64,000 nt of DNA from Acidimicrobiia bacterium (GCA_022820505.1 JAJEFK010000005.1:1-64000), one strand, 5' to 3'; counted from the stretch's first letter, positions 24,460 through 33,273 are shown. Notes: a model not told the origin generated them from the letters alone. Program-made: numbers and translations.

Positions 24460-25227
24460 TCAGCCGCCGAACGCCGCAACGAGGACCGGCACGATGGCGA
24501 CCAGCCCGAGCGCCGGCAGCACGCACAGCACGAGCGGGAACAGCAGCAGCACCGGCAGGCGGCGCACCTTGCCCTCGAGCCGGCGGCGGCGGTCTTCGCG
24601 CAGCTCCCGGCCGAGGCGTTCCATCTCGGGCGCCAGCGGGATGCCGGTGCGCATGGAACCCGTGACCGCGGCAGCGAAGGCACGGGCGCGCGGGCCGCAG
24701 GTGTGTCCGAACTCCTCCAGGGTTTCGTCGAGATGTTCGAAGGCGGTCTGTCCTGCCAGCCGGCGCCTGATGGCGCTCGCCCTGTCGAGATGACCGAGCG
24801 CGAGCTGCAGCGAGGCGATGATCGACAGCCCTGACGTCAGGGCCACGTTCATCACGTCGACGACTGCGCTGAGCTCGGCGGCCACGCGATCCGGATGCGG
24901 GAGGTCGCGGCGACGCAGCCACCGCGTCATCAGGCCGGCGGAATTGTGGGCGCCGCGGAATGCGCCGCTGGCAGGCCAGTTGGGAACCGCGAGCTGCAGC
25001 ACTCGGCGGCGGCCTGGATCGGGTCGAGTCACGAAGCCGCCCCAGCACACCGCCCCTGCTGCCAAGACGCCGATGACGATCGGGTTCGACAGCACAACGC
25101 TGTTGAGGGCCAGCGCGCCGACCGGCGAACCCGTCACCCCGCCAAGTGGCAGCGCGGCGGCGAGACGGGCAGGTGCCGACATGAGCCCGGCGGCGAGCGG
25201 CAGGACGGCAAAGAAGGCGGGGGTCAT
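24460..25227 (-). CDS. tadC: Tad pilus inner-membrane platform protein TadC-like
   Basis: 255 residues. A type II secretion F-type domain with LSAVVDVMNVALTSGLSIIASLQLAL in the middle and a C-terminal hydrophobic pair (VLLLFPLVLCVLPALGLVAIV). It pairs with TadB to form the platform through which the TadA ATPase drives pilus assembly. The start at 25227 overlaps the tadB stop by ATGA. The pilin gene starts 43 nt downstream. Confidence 0.85.
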   Translation of the reverse strand: MTPAFFAVLPLAAGLMSAPARLAAALPLGGVTGSPVGALALNSVVLSNPIVIGVLAAGAVCWGGFVTRPDPGRRRVLQLAVPNWPASGAFRGAHNSAGLMTRWLRRRDLPHPDRVAAELSAVVDVMNVALTSGLSIIASLQLALGHLDRASAIRRRLAGQTAFEHLDETLEEFGHTCGPRARAFAAAVTGSMRTGIPLAPEMERLGRELREDRRRRLEGKVRRLPVLLLFPLVLCVLPALGLVAIVPVLVAAFGG

Positions 25228-25862
25228 CGCAGCGCCCGCGCGACCGTGGCGCGCATCCATGACACGCCTGCCAGCTCGAGCACGAGCGCGCCGCCGGCGC
25301 AGAACCAGCCCAGCGGCGTGGAGGTGAGCACCCGGGCCGCAGCGCCGCCCTCGGCGAGCAGCGCCAGCGCCACTGCCCAGGGCAGCGCCGCCACCACCCA
25401 CACCGACGCACGAGCCTGCGCCGCATGCACCCGAGCCTCGGCGGCCATGTCGGCGCGGGCCCGCACGTTCGCAGCCACATGATCGAAGAGCTGCGGCTGC
25501 GCGCCCACCCGATCCGAGGCCAGCGTGACCGCCGTCGAGAGCAGCGCAGCTTCGGAGGTCTGCTCGCGCGCCGCCCAGCGCTGCACGGCACGGCTCAGCG
25601 TGACGCCGCGCTCGTGCTCGGCTGCGATCTGCTCCACCGGTGCCCGCATGGGCCCGGCGGCGGCGGCCCGCAGGGCTTGCAGCATCGTGTCGCCGCCCCC
25701 CAGCCCGCGCGACACCGCAGCGCAGAAGTCGCCGATGCCCGCCGAGCGAGCCGCCACTGCCATCGCGCCGCGACGCCGGTCTCGACGCCAGCGAAGCCAG
25801 TCGCGTGCCGCCGGCGACGTGACGCCGCCCACGCACGCCAGCAACACCACGAGCCTCAGCAC
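25224..25862 (-). CDS. tadB: Tad pilus inner-membrane platform protein TadB-like
   Basis: 212 residues. Shorter than usual TadB, with a hydrophobic N-terminus, a cytoplasmic F-type domain (FCAAVSRGLGGGDTMLQALRAAA, then LSTAVTLASDRVGAQPQLFDHVA) and C-terminal membrane helices. It overlaps tadA by 7 bp and tadC by 4 bp, so the three are translationally coupled. The small size is typical of the compact actinobacterial tad loci. Confidence 0.82.
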   Translation of the reverse strand: MLRLVVLLACVGGVTSPAARDWLRWRRDRRRGAMAVAARSAGIGDFCAAVSRGLGGGDTMLQALRAAAAGPMRAPVEQIAAEHERGVTLSRAVQRWAAREQTSEAALLSTAVTLASDRVGAQPQLFDHVAANVRARADMAAEARVHAAQARASVWVVAALPWAVALALLAEGGAAARVLTSTPLGWFCAGGALVLELAGVSWMRATVARALR

Positions 25863-26944
25863 AGCGCCGCGAGCGAGCCGTCGTGGCGCACTTCATATAT
25901 GGCGGCAACCGCCCGGCGGCCGGCCGTGCCGCGGCTCATGTGAACCAGGCCGTCGAGCACCGACACGATGTGCGCGGCCACATCGCCGACTGCGCCGCCA
26001 GCGCGGGCGAGCTGTTCGAACCGCCACAGCGCATGGGCGGGATCGTCGGCATGCAGCGTCGACAGCGAGCCGCGATGGCCCGTGGTGAGCGCCTGCAGCA
26101 GCGCCGCCGCCTCGGGTCCGCGCACCTCGCCGATCACCAGGCGATCGGGTCGCATCCGCAGGGCCGCCGCCACCAGCTCGGCCATCGTCACCGCGCCGAC
26201 GCCGTCGACATTGGGCGGCTGACCTTCGAGGCGCACGGTGCCGGCACCGAGCCGGGGCAGCTCCGCGGCTTCCTCCACCACCACGAGCCGTTCCCGCTCG
26301 GCAACTGTGGCCAGCAGGCTTGCCAGCAGCGACGTCTTGCCGGTGCTGGTGGGGCCGAAGACGATCAGGTTGGCCCGCTCGGCGATCAGACGGTCGAGGC
26401 AGGCAGCGAAGCCGGGGCCGGCCAGCTCGTCGAGGCGGCGGGCGCCGGCGGGAAAGCGGCGCAGCGTGATGTACGGCCCGTCCACCGCCACCGGCGGCAC
26501 GGCAATGTGGCAGCGGGTGCGGTCGTCGAGCCGCACATCCACCATGGGCAGGCGACGGTCGACACGCCGCCCCGTGGGCCCCAGCAGGTACTCGACCAGG
26601 CGATGCACCTCCGCGGTGCTGATCCGGCCTGCTTGCGACAACCTGCCGCGCCGCTCGATGACGATCGGTCCGGGGCCGTTGATCATCACCTCGGTCACCT
26701 CGTCGTCGGCCCAGATCTCCGCCAGCGGCCCGATGCCCGCGAGGCGGGCCAACACCTCGGACACGAGATCGGCTGCGTGATCGCGATCGAGCAGCGGCGC
26801 CGCTCCCTCGACCGCAGCGGCCACCTCGCGGGCCGCCGGCGCAGGTGCAGGAAGGAACCGTTCGTGGATCTCCTCCACAAACGCCGGGTCGGCCGGCATC
26901 CGGCCCGACGGGTGGCGGGCAACAGCACGCGCGACGCGGTTCAC
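25856..26944 (-). CDS. tadA: Tad pilus assembly ATPase (CpaF/TadA)
   Basis: 362 residues of the secretion/pilus hexameric ATPase class. Walker A GPTSTGKT at 197-204, the Asp/His box region, and a Walker B with MRPDRLVIGEVRGPEA (about 267-282) are intact, followed by TTGHRGSLSTLHADDP. The N-terminal domain (residues 60-160) has VTEVMINGPGPIVIERRG typical of CpaF. It supplies energy for Flp pilus assembly. It overlaps the upstream ATPase gene by 4 bp. Confidence 0.92.
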   Translation of the reverse strand: MNRVARAVARHPSGRMPADPAFVEEIHERFLPAPAPAAREVAAAVEGAAPLLDRDHAADLVSEVLARLAGIGPLAEIWADDEVTEVMINGPGPIVIERRGRLSQAGRISTAEVHRLVEYLLGPTGRRVDRRLPMVDVRLDDRTRCHIAVPPVAVDGPYITLRRFPAGARRLDELAGPGFAACLDRLIAERANLIVFGPTSTGKTSLLASLLATVAERERLVVVEEAAELPRLGAGTVRLEGQPPNVDGVGAVTMAELVAAALRMRPDRLVIGEVRGPEAAALLQALTTGHRGSLSTLHADDPAHALWRFEQLARAGGAVGDVAAHIVSVLDGLVHMSRGTAGRRAVAAIYEVRHDGSLAALC

Positions 26945-27573
26945 AGGAACGCATCCAGCGATCGCGCCGACTTCGCGCAGCGGTCCAGCAGCAGACCGGC
27001 GTCGGCCCAGCGCGAGACCGAGCGATCAACAGCAACGACCGCGTCGGCGTGCCGCCCCAGCGCGGCCTCGATGTCAGCGAGCCCCAGCGCTCGCTGCGTG
27101 TCGGTCAGCACGATCACGTCGTCGACGTGGGCCACGAGCCCACGGGCGCGGTGCAGCGCCTGGTAACAGCAGGTCATCGTGAGCAGGCGCCTCACCCGCG
27201 GGCCCGTCACCCGCTCGAGGGCGCCCGTGCCGCGCCCCGCATCGATGATGTTGACCCGCGGCTTGCCGGCGAGCAGCGACCACAGCGTGCCCAGCCGGCC
27301 GTCGTCGATGTCGCCGCTGCCACGCGGCAGCAGGCTGACGCCCGGCGCGACATCCACCGCGAGCGCAGAGGCCGCACCCAGCGACAGCTCTTCCGCCGCA
27401 GTCCACTCGGCGATTCCCGGCAGATCAGGCGCAGTGCCCAGCACCACGCCGAAGTCGCCGGTCAGATCGACAAGAACCACATCGCGGCCGGCGCGCTTGG
27501 CACTGCTGGCAGCGAGCAGGGCGGTCACGGTATTGCCGACGCCTCCCTTGGCGCCCACATAGGCATAGATCAT
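26941..27573 (-). CDS. TadZ/CpaE-like MinD-family ATPase with a deviant P-loop
   Basis: 210 residues. A MinD/ParA-like fold begins MIYAYVGAKGGVGNTVTALL. The first, signature Lys of the deviant Walker A is kept, but the usual second Lys (GKT) is Asn, as is often the case (with Ala) in CpaE/TadZ proteins. Asp-rich switch (VVLVDLTGDFG) follows. TadZ places the pilus machine, often at a pole. The ATG at 27573 is chosen because GGGAG lies 5-6 nt upstream. First gene of the tad operon, overlapping tadA by 4 bp. Confidence 0.82.
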   Translation of the reverse strand: MIYAYVGAKGGVGNTVTALLAASSAKRAGRDVVLVDLTGDFGVVLGTAPDLPGIAEWTAAEELSLGAASALAVDVAPGVSLLPRGSGDIDDGRLGTLWSLLAGKPRVNIIDAGRGTGALERVTGPRVRRLLTMTCCYQALHRARGLVAHVDDVIVLTDTQRALGLADIEAALGRHADAVVAVDRSVSRWADAGLLLDRCAKSARSLDAFL

Positions 27574-27721
27574 TGGTGCTCCCGAATACATGACAACAAA
27601 TGAAATTCATCGTGAGCACGGACCTTGGCCGATGCATGGGCGTGCGGTCAACTGGTTTTCCGGCGGGTCGGAGGGGCTCGGCGGCTGGCGCGGGCTGCGA
27701 CCGTGGGCAAAGATGGCGAGC

Positions 27722-27817
27722 GGAGGTGTCTGAGCGCCTGGTGGGCTCCCCCGCCTTCAAAGCGGGCGGGACGGGCGATCCCCGTCCGGCGGGTTCGATT
27801 CCCGTCCACCTCCGCCA
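27722..27817 (+). tRNA. selC: tRNA-Sec (UCA anticodon)
   Basis: A 96-nt tRNA with the marks of selenocysteine tRNA. The anticodon loop CTTCAAA carries TCA and is closed by a CCCGC/GCGGG stem. The extra arm is long (GGACGGG/CCCGTCC around CGAT). The acceptor arm GGAGGTG pairs with CACCTCC, followed by discriminator G and an encoded CCA (27815-27817). The T arm contains GGTTCGATTCC. It reads in-frame UGA as selenocysteine together with SelA and SelB, encoded 12-15 kb away. Confidence 0.93.
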
Positions 27818-27874
27818 TTTCGTGCGTGCGTTGTTCGGGAGATGTGCGCCTAGCATTCGCTGTGCCGGTGACCC

Positions 27875-27913
27875 CAGTCATCCCGCACAGTCATTACGCA
27901 CAGTCATCCCGCA
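27875..27913 (+). repeat. 13-nt direct repeat, three units
   Basis: CAGTCATCCCGCA at 27875-27887 and 27901-27913 flank CAGTCATTACGCA at 27888-27900. The array ends 16 nt before the start codon of a 24-residue protein and could hold operator sites for its promoter. No function is known. Confidence 0.75.
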
Positions 27914-27929
27914 CAGAGGACGCTGCACC

Positions 27930-28004
27930 ATGAAAAAGCTGTTGCTCGCCGTGATCGTCGGCGCTCTGATCGTCATCGTGGTTCGACGCCTGACCGACGC
28001 CTGA
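27930..28004 (+). CDS. 24-residue single-span membrane peptide
   Basis: Encodes MKKLLLAVIVGALIVIVVRR followed by LTDA. It is a positively charged start, one hydrophobic helix and an Arg pair. AGAGGA at 27915-27920 is a plausible ribosome site 9 nt before the ATG. It resembles the first part of actinobacterial DLW-39-type mini-proteins but lacks their tail. Its role is unknown. The length is short enough for chance, but the well-formed ribosome site and helix favour translation. Confidence 0.5.
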   Translation: MKKLLLAVIVGALIVIVVRRLTDA

Positions 28005-28020
28005 GCCACGACAGGCTGAG

Positions 28021-28905
28021 TTAAAGCTGCGGCGCTCCCCCCGCGGCCGCGGGTTCTGCCGGTCGCACCTGCAGCGTCACCGGATCGAGCACCGCCAGGC
28101 TGCCCGGCTCGCCGTTCGCTGCCAGGCCCACCACCTCGGTGGGGCACTCGCGCCCGACGTCGAGCAGCGACGAGTGCGCCAGATGCCAGTGCCCATGCAC
28201 CACCAGCCGTGGCCCGGTGCGGCAGACGGCCGCGCGCACCTGGGCGCTGTTGGCTTCGCCGATCTGGGTATCGCCCCGGCGGGCGAACCTGGATCCCTCG
28301 CCGACGAGCGCTCGGTCGGGCACGTCGTGGCACACCAGCACGTCCAACGGCTCATCGCCGAGCGCGTCGAGATCGCGCCGGCTGATCGTCTCGCGCGGGA
28401 ACCAGCGCCAGCCCCGCCGGCGGTAGTGCCAGCCAGGCGACCAGGCGCCGCCCAGCGCGCCGAAGCGCGATCCGCCCCACGTCCAGCGAGCGCCACGGGC
28501 TGCCCACCACAGCATCGGGGCGATCGGGATCGGCGCCGCCGGCCCCCACAGCCCGTCGGGGTCCGGATCGAAGTCACGACCGGCGCGGTGACGGCGGTGC
28601 GTTGCCGCCGTGGCGGCCAACTCGCCCAAGTGGTCGTGATTGCCGTCAACGAAGACCCACGGCACACCGGCTGCGGCGATCGCCTCGCACATCTCGACGC
28701 TGGACGGGTCGCCGGGCCGCCACCCCAGGTCGCCCACCTGCAGCACCACCTCGCAGCCGAGCGCGGCCGCGGCGGCCGACGCTCGAGCCGCCGTGTTCGC
28801 ATTGCTGTGGATGTCGCCGCAGAGCAGCACCGAGCCGGGACGGCCGCCTGATCGCAGCGCGCTCAGCTCGTCGATCTCGACCTCGGACCCGGCGTCGGTC
28901 GGCAC
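28021..28905 (-). CDS. metallophosphoesterase (calcineurin-like)
   Basis: 294 residues. Metal-binding blocks appear in order: GDIHSN, GDLGWRPGD, GNHDHLGE, VCHDVPDR and GHWHLAHS, which together make a di-metal phosphoesterase site. The substrate could be a nucleotide, phosphoprotein or nucleic acid. The GTG at 28905 is chosen because it lies just past the stop of the sigma gene (28919); longer versions overlap sigma coding sequence. It is 13 bp downstream of the sigma factor and probably cotranscribed. Confidence 0.85.
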   Translation of the reverse strand: MPTDAGSEVEIDELSALRSGGRPGSVLLCGDIHSNANTAARASAAAAALGCEVVLQVGDLGWRPGDPSSVEMCEAIAAAGVPWVFVDGNHDHLGELAATAATHRRHRAGRDFDPDPDGLWGPAAPIPIAPMLWWAARGARWTWGGSRFGALGGAWSPGWHYRRRGWRWFPRETISRRDLDALGDEPLDVLVCHDVPDRALVGEGSRFARRGDTQIGEANSAQVRAAVCRTGPRLVVHGHWHLAHSSLLDVGRECPTEVVGLAANGEPGSLAVLDPVTLQVRPAEPAAAGGAPQL

Positions 28906-28918
28906 CGGCGTCGTGCGC

Positions 28919-29854
28919 TCAGACAGACAGCAGGTCGCGGGCGCCGGTGTCGGTGCTGGGATGGCGCAGCTTGGACATCGCCCGGGCCTCGATCTGGCGG
29001 ATGCGCTCGCGGGTGAGCTGGAAGTGCTCGCCCACCTCCTCGAGCGTGCGGGGCTCGCCCCGGTCGAGGCCGTAACGCAGCTTGAGGATCTCACGCTCGC
29101 GCTCATCCAGCGGCGACAGCAGCCGGGTGATCTCGCTGGGCAGCAGCGTGGTGGCGGCCACCTCGAACGGCGACTCGGCGGCCCGGTCCTCGACCACGTC
29201 GCCCAGCTCGGCGTCGCTGTCCTCGCGCAGCGGCTCCGACAGCGACAGCGGCTCGGCAGCGAACCGCAGCGCCTCGGTCACCTTCTGCTCGGGCATGTCC
29301 ACTTCGATCGCCAGCTCGCCCAACGTGGCCGGGCGGCCGTACTTCAGCTCGAGCCGGGAGCGGGCCTTCTGCAGGCGTGCCAGCGTGTCGCCCGCATGCA
29401 CGGGCAGCCGGATCGTGCGGCCGGTGTTGGCGATGCCGCGGGTGATCGCCTGGCGGATCCACCACGTGGCATACGTGGAGAACTTGAAGCCCTTGCGCCA
29501 GTCGAACTTCTCGACCGCGTGCATCAGGCCCAAGTTGCCCTCCTGGATGAGATCCAGCAGCGGCAGCCCCGAGGCCTGGTACTTCTTCGCGATCGACACC
29601 ACCAGCCGCAGGTTCGACTGCACGAACGTGCGCTCGGCACGGGCGCCCTCGCGCTGGGTGCGCATGAGCCGGCGACGCTGCGCGCCCGATATCTCGCGCG
29701 GCGACTCGAGCTGCTCCTTGGCCGCGATGCCCTTTTCGATCTGCTGGGCGAGGCGGACCTCGTCGTCCTTGTTCAGCAGGGGGTACTGGCCGATGTCGGT
29801 CAGGTACAGGCGGACGAGATCTTCCTCGTCACGTTCGACCCTCTCTTTGGCCAC
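28919..29854 (-). CDS. sigma-70 family RNA polymerase sigma factor (RpoD-like, group 2)
   Basis: 311 residues. Region 1.2 (DLVRLYLTDIGQYPLL), region 2 (LRLVVSIAKKYQASGLPLLDLIQEGNLGLMHAVEKFD with the -10 reading helix STYATWWIRQAI), region 3 and region 4 (TLEEVGEHFQLTRERIRQIEARAMSKLR) are all present. There is no long acidic region 1.1, so it is probably a SigB/HrdB-like group 2 factor rather than the principal one, though a short principal factor cannot be excluded. GTG start with GAGGTGG about 4 nt upstream. Confidence 0.9.
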   Translation of the reverse strand: MAKERVERDEEDLVRLYLTDIGQYPLLNKDDEVRLAQQIEKGIAAKEQLESPREISGAQRRRLMRTQREGARAERTFVQSNLRLVVSIAKKYQASGLPLLDLIQEGNLGLMHAVEKFDWRKGFKFSTYATWWIRQAITRGIANTGRTIRLPVHAGDTLARLQKARSRLELKYGRPATLGELAIEVDMPEQKVTEALRFAAEPLSLSEPLREDSDAELGDVVEDRAAESPFEVAATTLLPSEITRLLSPLDEREREILKLRYGLDRGEPRTLEEVGEHFQLTRERIRQIEARAMSKLRHPSTDTGARDLLSV

Positions 29855-29984
29855 CGCGCCACCTCGACTGGTCGTCCCCCGCTTGCTGCTACCGGGGGTT
29901 GCTGTTGCTTCCCCCGGTCGGGGGGAGCGTACCTATGACTTGCTCCGTTGCCTCCGCGCGCTGGTGCTTGCGTAGGGTGAGCCG

Positions 29985-31868
29985 ATGTCGGTGCGCGTCG
30001 GGCTGGCTCAGCTCAATTTGCGTCTTGGCGATCTGGATGGGAACGCCGGGATGATCGTGGACGCTTACGACGCGGCGGTTGCTGATGGCGCGCGGGTGGT
30101 GGTGTTCAGTGAGCTGACTGTTACTGGGTATCCGCCTGAGGATCTGTTGCTGAAGCCTGCGTTTGTGGAGGGGGCTGCTGCCGCGCTGGCGCGGATTGCT
30201 GGGCATACGGGTGACGTGCCTGCGGTGGTGGGGTTTCCTGAGGACAGCGGTGCCGGCGGGCCGATTCGGTTGTGGAATTCGGCTGCTCTTTGCTGGGGTG
30301 GAGCGGTGCGCGGGGTGTTTCGCAAGCATCTGCTGCCGAATTACGCCGTGTTCGATGAGCAGCGTTACTTCGTGCCTGGCAGCGACGCAGGGCCGCTGCT
30401 CGATGTCGACGGCGTGGCGGTGGGCGTTTCGGTGTGCGAGGACTTGTGGGGGCCGCCTCGCACTGCGGATGCATCCGCTGAGGATGGTGGGCTGCCTTCG
30501 ATCGTGGGGGGCGAGGCTGATACGAGTCCGGCGCTGGCGCAGGTTGCGATGGGGGCGCAGTTGCTGGTGAACCTGAATGGGTCGCCGTACCGGCGGGGCA
30601 AGCAGGCAGACCGGGAGTCTGTGGCGCGGATGCGGGCCGCGGCGCTCGGGGTTCCTGTCGTCTATGTGAACCAGGTGGGCGGGCAGGACGAGCTGGTCTT
30701 CGACGGCAGCTCGTTCGTGACCGATGCCGCCGGGCAGGTGATCTGCCGGCTGCCGGCGTTCGTCGAGCAGGTTGCCGTCTGCGACGTTGCCATTCTCGGC
30801 AGCGAGGACTCCTCTTCAGCAGGATCCGGCGGCTCAGCGCCAGTAGGTGGAGCGGAGCTGCGCCGCAGCGGAGCAGGCGATGGCGCGGCACTCAACGTGC
30901 TGACGCCGATGCTGGATCCGTTGGAGGAGGTGTGGCAGGCCTTGGTGGCGGCGACTCGTGACTATGTGCGCAAGAACGGCTTCAGCGATGTGGCGGTGGG
31001 GCTGTCCGGCGGCATCGACTCGAGTGCGGTGGCCGCCATCGCCGCCGACGCGCTCGGGCCTGAACATGTGCATGGCGTGTCGATGCCGTCGCGCTATTCC
31101 AGCGAGGGGTCGCGCACCGACGCCGCCCAGCTCGCCGCCAACCTCGGCATCGACTTTCGCACGGTGCCCATCGAGCCCGCGCATTCGGCCCTGGCCGGCA
31201 TGCTCGACCGGTCCACCGGGGCTGGCCCGGGCGCTGCTGGCATCGGCTCGATCGCCGACTCGGCAGGCGCCACCGGCTCAACTGACGCCGACGACTCGAC
31301 GGGTGACGCTGCGGCGGCCGATCTCACCGATCAGAACCTGCAGAGCCGCATCCGCGGCGTGCTGCTGATGGCACTGTCGAACCGGTTCGGCTGGCTCGTG
31401 CTCACCACCGGCAACAAGACCGAGACCTCCGTGGGCTACACGACGCTGTACGGCGACACCGCCGGGGCGTACGCCGTCATCCGGGATGTGCCCAAGCTGC
31501 TGGTGTACGAGCTGTGCGCATGGCGCAACCGCCAGGGCGACGGCGAGCGCATCCCGCAGGCCTGCATCGACAAGCCGCCCTCGGCCGAGCTGCGGCCCGA
31601 CCAGCGCGACGATCAGAGCCTGCCGCCCTATGAGCTGCTCGACCCGCTGGTGGAGGCGTACGTGGAGGGCGACTTGAGCGCCTCCGAGATGCTCGAGCAG
31701 CCCGAGCTATTGGATCAGTACGGGGCCGATCCCGAGGTCGTGCACCGCATCACGCGGCTGGTCGACATCGCCGAGTACAAGCGGCGTCAGTCACCGCCCG
31801 GTCCTCGCATCACTGCCAAGAGCTTCGGCAAGGACCGGCGCATGCCGATCACGAATTTCTTTCGCTGA
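29985..31868 (+). CDS. nadE: glutamine-dependent NAD+ synthetase
   Basis: 627 residues. The N-terminal amidase has the triad E43 (FSELTVTGYP), K114 (VFRKHLLPNY) and C151 (VSVCEDLWG), which frees ammonia from glutamine. The C-terminal synthetase has the P-loop SGGIDSS (about residue 340) and TGNKTETSVGYTTLYGD, and converts deamido-NAD to NAD. A low-complexity Ala/Gly/Ser/Asp insert of about 40 residues (around 405-445) is unusual. The start is 6 nt after TAGGGT (29973-29978), a leaderless layout. The first 650 bases are G- and T-rich compared with the rest. Confidence 0.95.
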   Translation: MSVRVGLAQLNLRLGDLDGNAGMIVDAYDAAVADGARVVVFSELTVTGYPPEDLLLKPAFVEGAAAALARIAGHTGDVPAVVGFPEDSGAGGPIRLWNSAALCWGGAVRGVFRKHLLPNYAVFDEQRYFVPGSDAGPLLDVDGVAVGVSVCEDLWGPPRTADASAEDGGLPSIVGGEADTSPALAQVAMGAQLLVNLNGSPYRRGKQADRESVARMRAAALGVPVVYVNQVGGQDELVFDGSSFVTDAAGQVICRLPAFVEQVAVCDVAILGSEDSSSAGSGGSAPVGGAELRRSGAGDGAALNVLTPMLDPLEEVWQALVAATRDYVRKNGFSDVAVGLSGGIDSSAVAAIAADALGPEHVHGVSMPSRYSSEGSRTDAAQLAANLGIDFRTVPIEPAHSALAGMLDRSTGAGPGAAGIGSIADSAGATGSTDADDSTGDAAAADLTDQNLQSRIRGVLLMALSNRFGWLVLTTGNKTETSVGYTTLYGDTAGAYAVIRDVPKLLVYELCAWRNRQGDGERIPQACIDKPPSAELRPDQRDDQSLPPYELLDPLVEAYVEGDLSASEMLEQPELLDQYGADPEVVHRITRLVDIAEYKRRQSPPGPRITAKSFGKDRRMPITNFFR

Positions 31869-31895
31869 AGGCGTACGCGCCCGGCGGGGCTCAGG

Positions 31896-31912
31896 CCAGG
31901 GCTTCGCCTTGG
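31896..31912. terminator. hairpin between convergent nadE and glnII
   Basis: CCAGGGC-TTC-GCCTTGG forms a 7-bp stem with one G-U pair and a three-base loop. It lies between the nadE stop and the convergent glnII stop, so it can serve both. No U-tract follows on either strand, which is common for high-GC actinobacteria. Confidence 0.45.
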
Positions 31913-31919
31913 CTGGCCG

Positions 31920-32933
31920 TCAGGCCAGCGCCTCGCCGATCGTCTGGCTCAGCAGCGCCGTCACCACGTAGGGATCGGCGTTGGCGTTCGGCCGGCGATC
32001 CTCGATGTAGCCCTTGCCGTCCTGGTGGACCTGCCAGGGGATGCGCACCGAGGCGCCGCGGTCGGACACGCCGAAGCTGAACGTGTCGTAGCGCTCGGTC
32101 TCGTGCTCGCCGGTCAGGCGCAGCTCGATGCCGTGGCCGTAGCCGGCAATGTGCTCTTCGGGCTTGCCCGGCGCACCCAGCGACTCGGCGGCCTTCACCA
32201 CGGCGTCGTAGTTCTCGCGCATGGCCTTGGTGGACACGTTGGTGTGCATGCCCGCACCGTTCCAGTCGCCCTGCATGGGCTTGGCGGCCAGGCTCACCTC
32301 GATCTCGTGATCCTCGCCGGCGCGGTACAGCAGGTAGCGGGCCAGCCAGATCTCGTCGCCCACGGTCAGCGCATCGCACGGGCCGATCTGGAACTCCCAC
32401 TGGCCGGGCATGACCTCGGCGTTGGTGCCCGAGATGTTCAGGCCCGCCTCGATGCACCAGGTGGTGTGCTGCTCCACGACGTCACGGCCGTGGATGCGCA
32501 GCGCGCCCACGCCGCAGTAGTACGGCCCCTGGGGGCCGGGGAAACCGTTGGGCGGGAAGCCCGAGGGCCACTTCGTGACCGGGTCGAGCATGGTGTACTC
32601 CTGCTCGAGGCCGAACCAGAAGTCCTGATCGCCGTACTTGTCGAGGATCGCCCGGGTCTTGGCCCGCATGTTGGTGGGGTGCGGCTCCATCGTCTCGGGC
32701 AGGAAGGTCTCGCACATCACCATGATGTCGTTGCCGCCCCGCAGCGGATCGGGGCAGGTGTAGACCGGCTGCAGCACGACATCGGAGTCGCTGCCTTCGG
32801 CCTGGTTGGTGCTCGAACCGTCGAAGCCCCAGATGCCCGGCTCGTCGCCGTCGGCCAAGACTCTCGTCTTGGACCGAACCTCGGCCGTGGGCTCGGTGCC
32901 GTCAGTCCAGATGTACTCGGCCCGGTAGGTCAC
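31920..32933 (-). CDS. glnII: glutamine synthetase type II
   Basis: 337 residues, the length of eukaryote-like GSII rather than the 450-470 of GSI. Marks are YIWTDGT, WGFDGSSTNQAEGSDSDVVL, the glutamate/ATP site EQEYTMLD, WEFQIGPCDAL, KPMQGDWNGAGMHTNVST and the C-terminal DRGASVRIP. It makes glutamine from glutamate, ammonia and ATP and is not controlled by adenylylation. GTG start is fixed by AAGGAG (32940-32945), 6 nt upstream. Divergent from a GSI gene across a 340-bp regulatory gap. Confidence 0.95.
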   Translation of the reverse strand: MTYRAEYIWTDGTEPTAEVRSKTRVLADGDEPGIWGFDGSSTNQAEGSDSDVVLQPVYTCPDPLRGGNDIMVMCETFLPETMEPHPTNMRAKTRAILDKYGDQDFWFGLEQEYTMLDPVTKWPSGFPPNGFPGPQGPYYCGVGALRIHGRDVVEQHTTWCIEAGLNISGTNAEVMPGQWEFQIGPCDALTVGDEIWLARYLLYRAGEDHEIEVSLAAKPMQGDWNGAGMHTNVSTKAMRENYDAVVKAAESLGAPGKPEEHIAGYGHGIELRLTGEHETERYDTFSFGVSDRGASVRIPWQVHQDGKGYIEDRRPNANADPYVVTALLSQTIGEALA

Positions 32934-33273
32934 TGCATGCTCCTTCGCTGATTCGCATGTACGTCAACTGCGGATCGGGTCAACCGCATCGCCCAGCCGG
33001 GCGGCCTGCGGGCCCGCGCTCGGCTGGCCCGGTTGGCGGCTGACACCAACATCCGTGCGCACGATACAAACCACCCAGGGTTTCCGGGCCATTGCCCAAT
33101 TGTGAACAGCGCGTGAAGCTCGCTCTCACCCCTAGATCGGGCGCCGGTACACCGCCGACAATGGGGGTTCAGCCAATGGGCCCATTCAATGCGGCCCCGA
33201 CACGCCCTGCTGCGGGCCCAGCCAGCCCCCAGTGCCCAGCCAGCAGAGTCCCGACCGGAAGGGGAAGGCCACC
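32934..33273. promoter_or_regulatory. divergent regulatory region between glnII and glnA
   Basis: A 340-bp gap with no gene. It contains two 11-nt direct repeats, GTGAACAGCGC and GTGAAGCTCGC (33102-33123), the spacing used by OmpR-type dimers. Two GTCAAC words lie near glnII (about 32963 and 32980); on the minus strand they give TTGAC, one of which may be the glnII -35. A ribosome site GGGGAAGG precedes glnA. Since a GlnR-like regulator is encoded next to glnA, nitrogen control here is a fair guess. Confidence 0.5.

Noticed and set aside
32025-32951. Long plus-strand frame opposite glnII
   Set aside because: Composition is that of an antisense shadow, and glnII is unambiguous.
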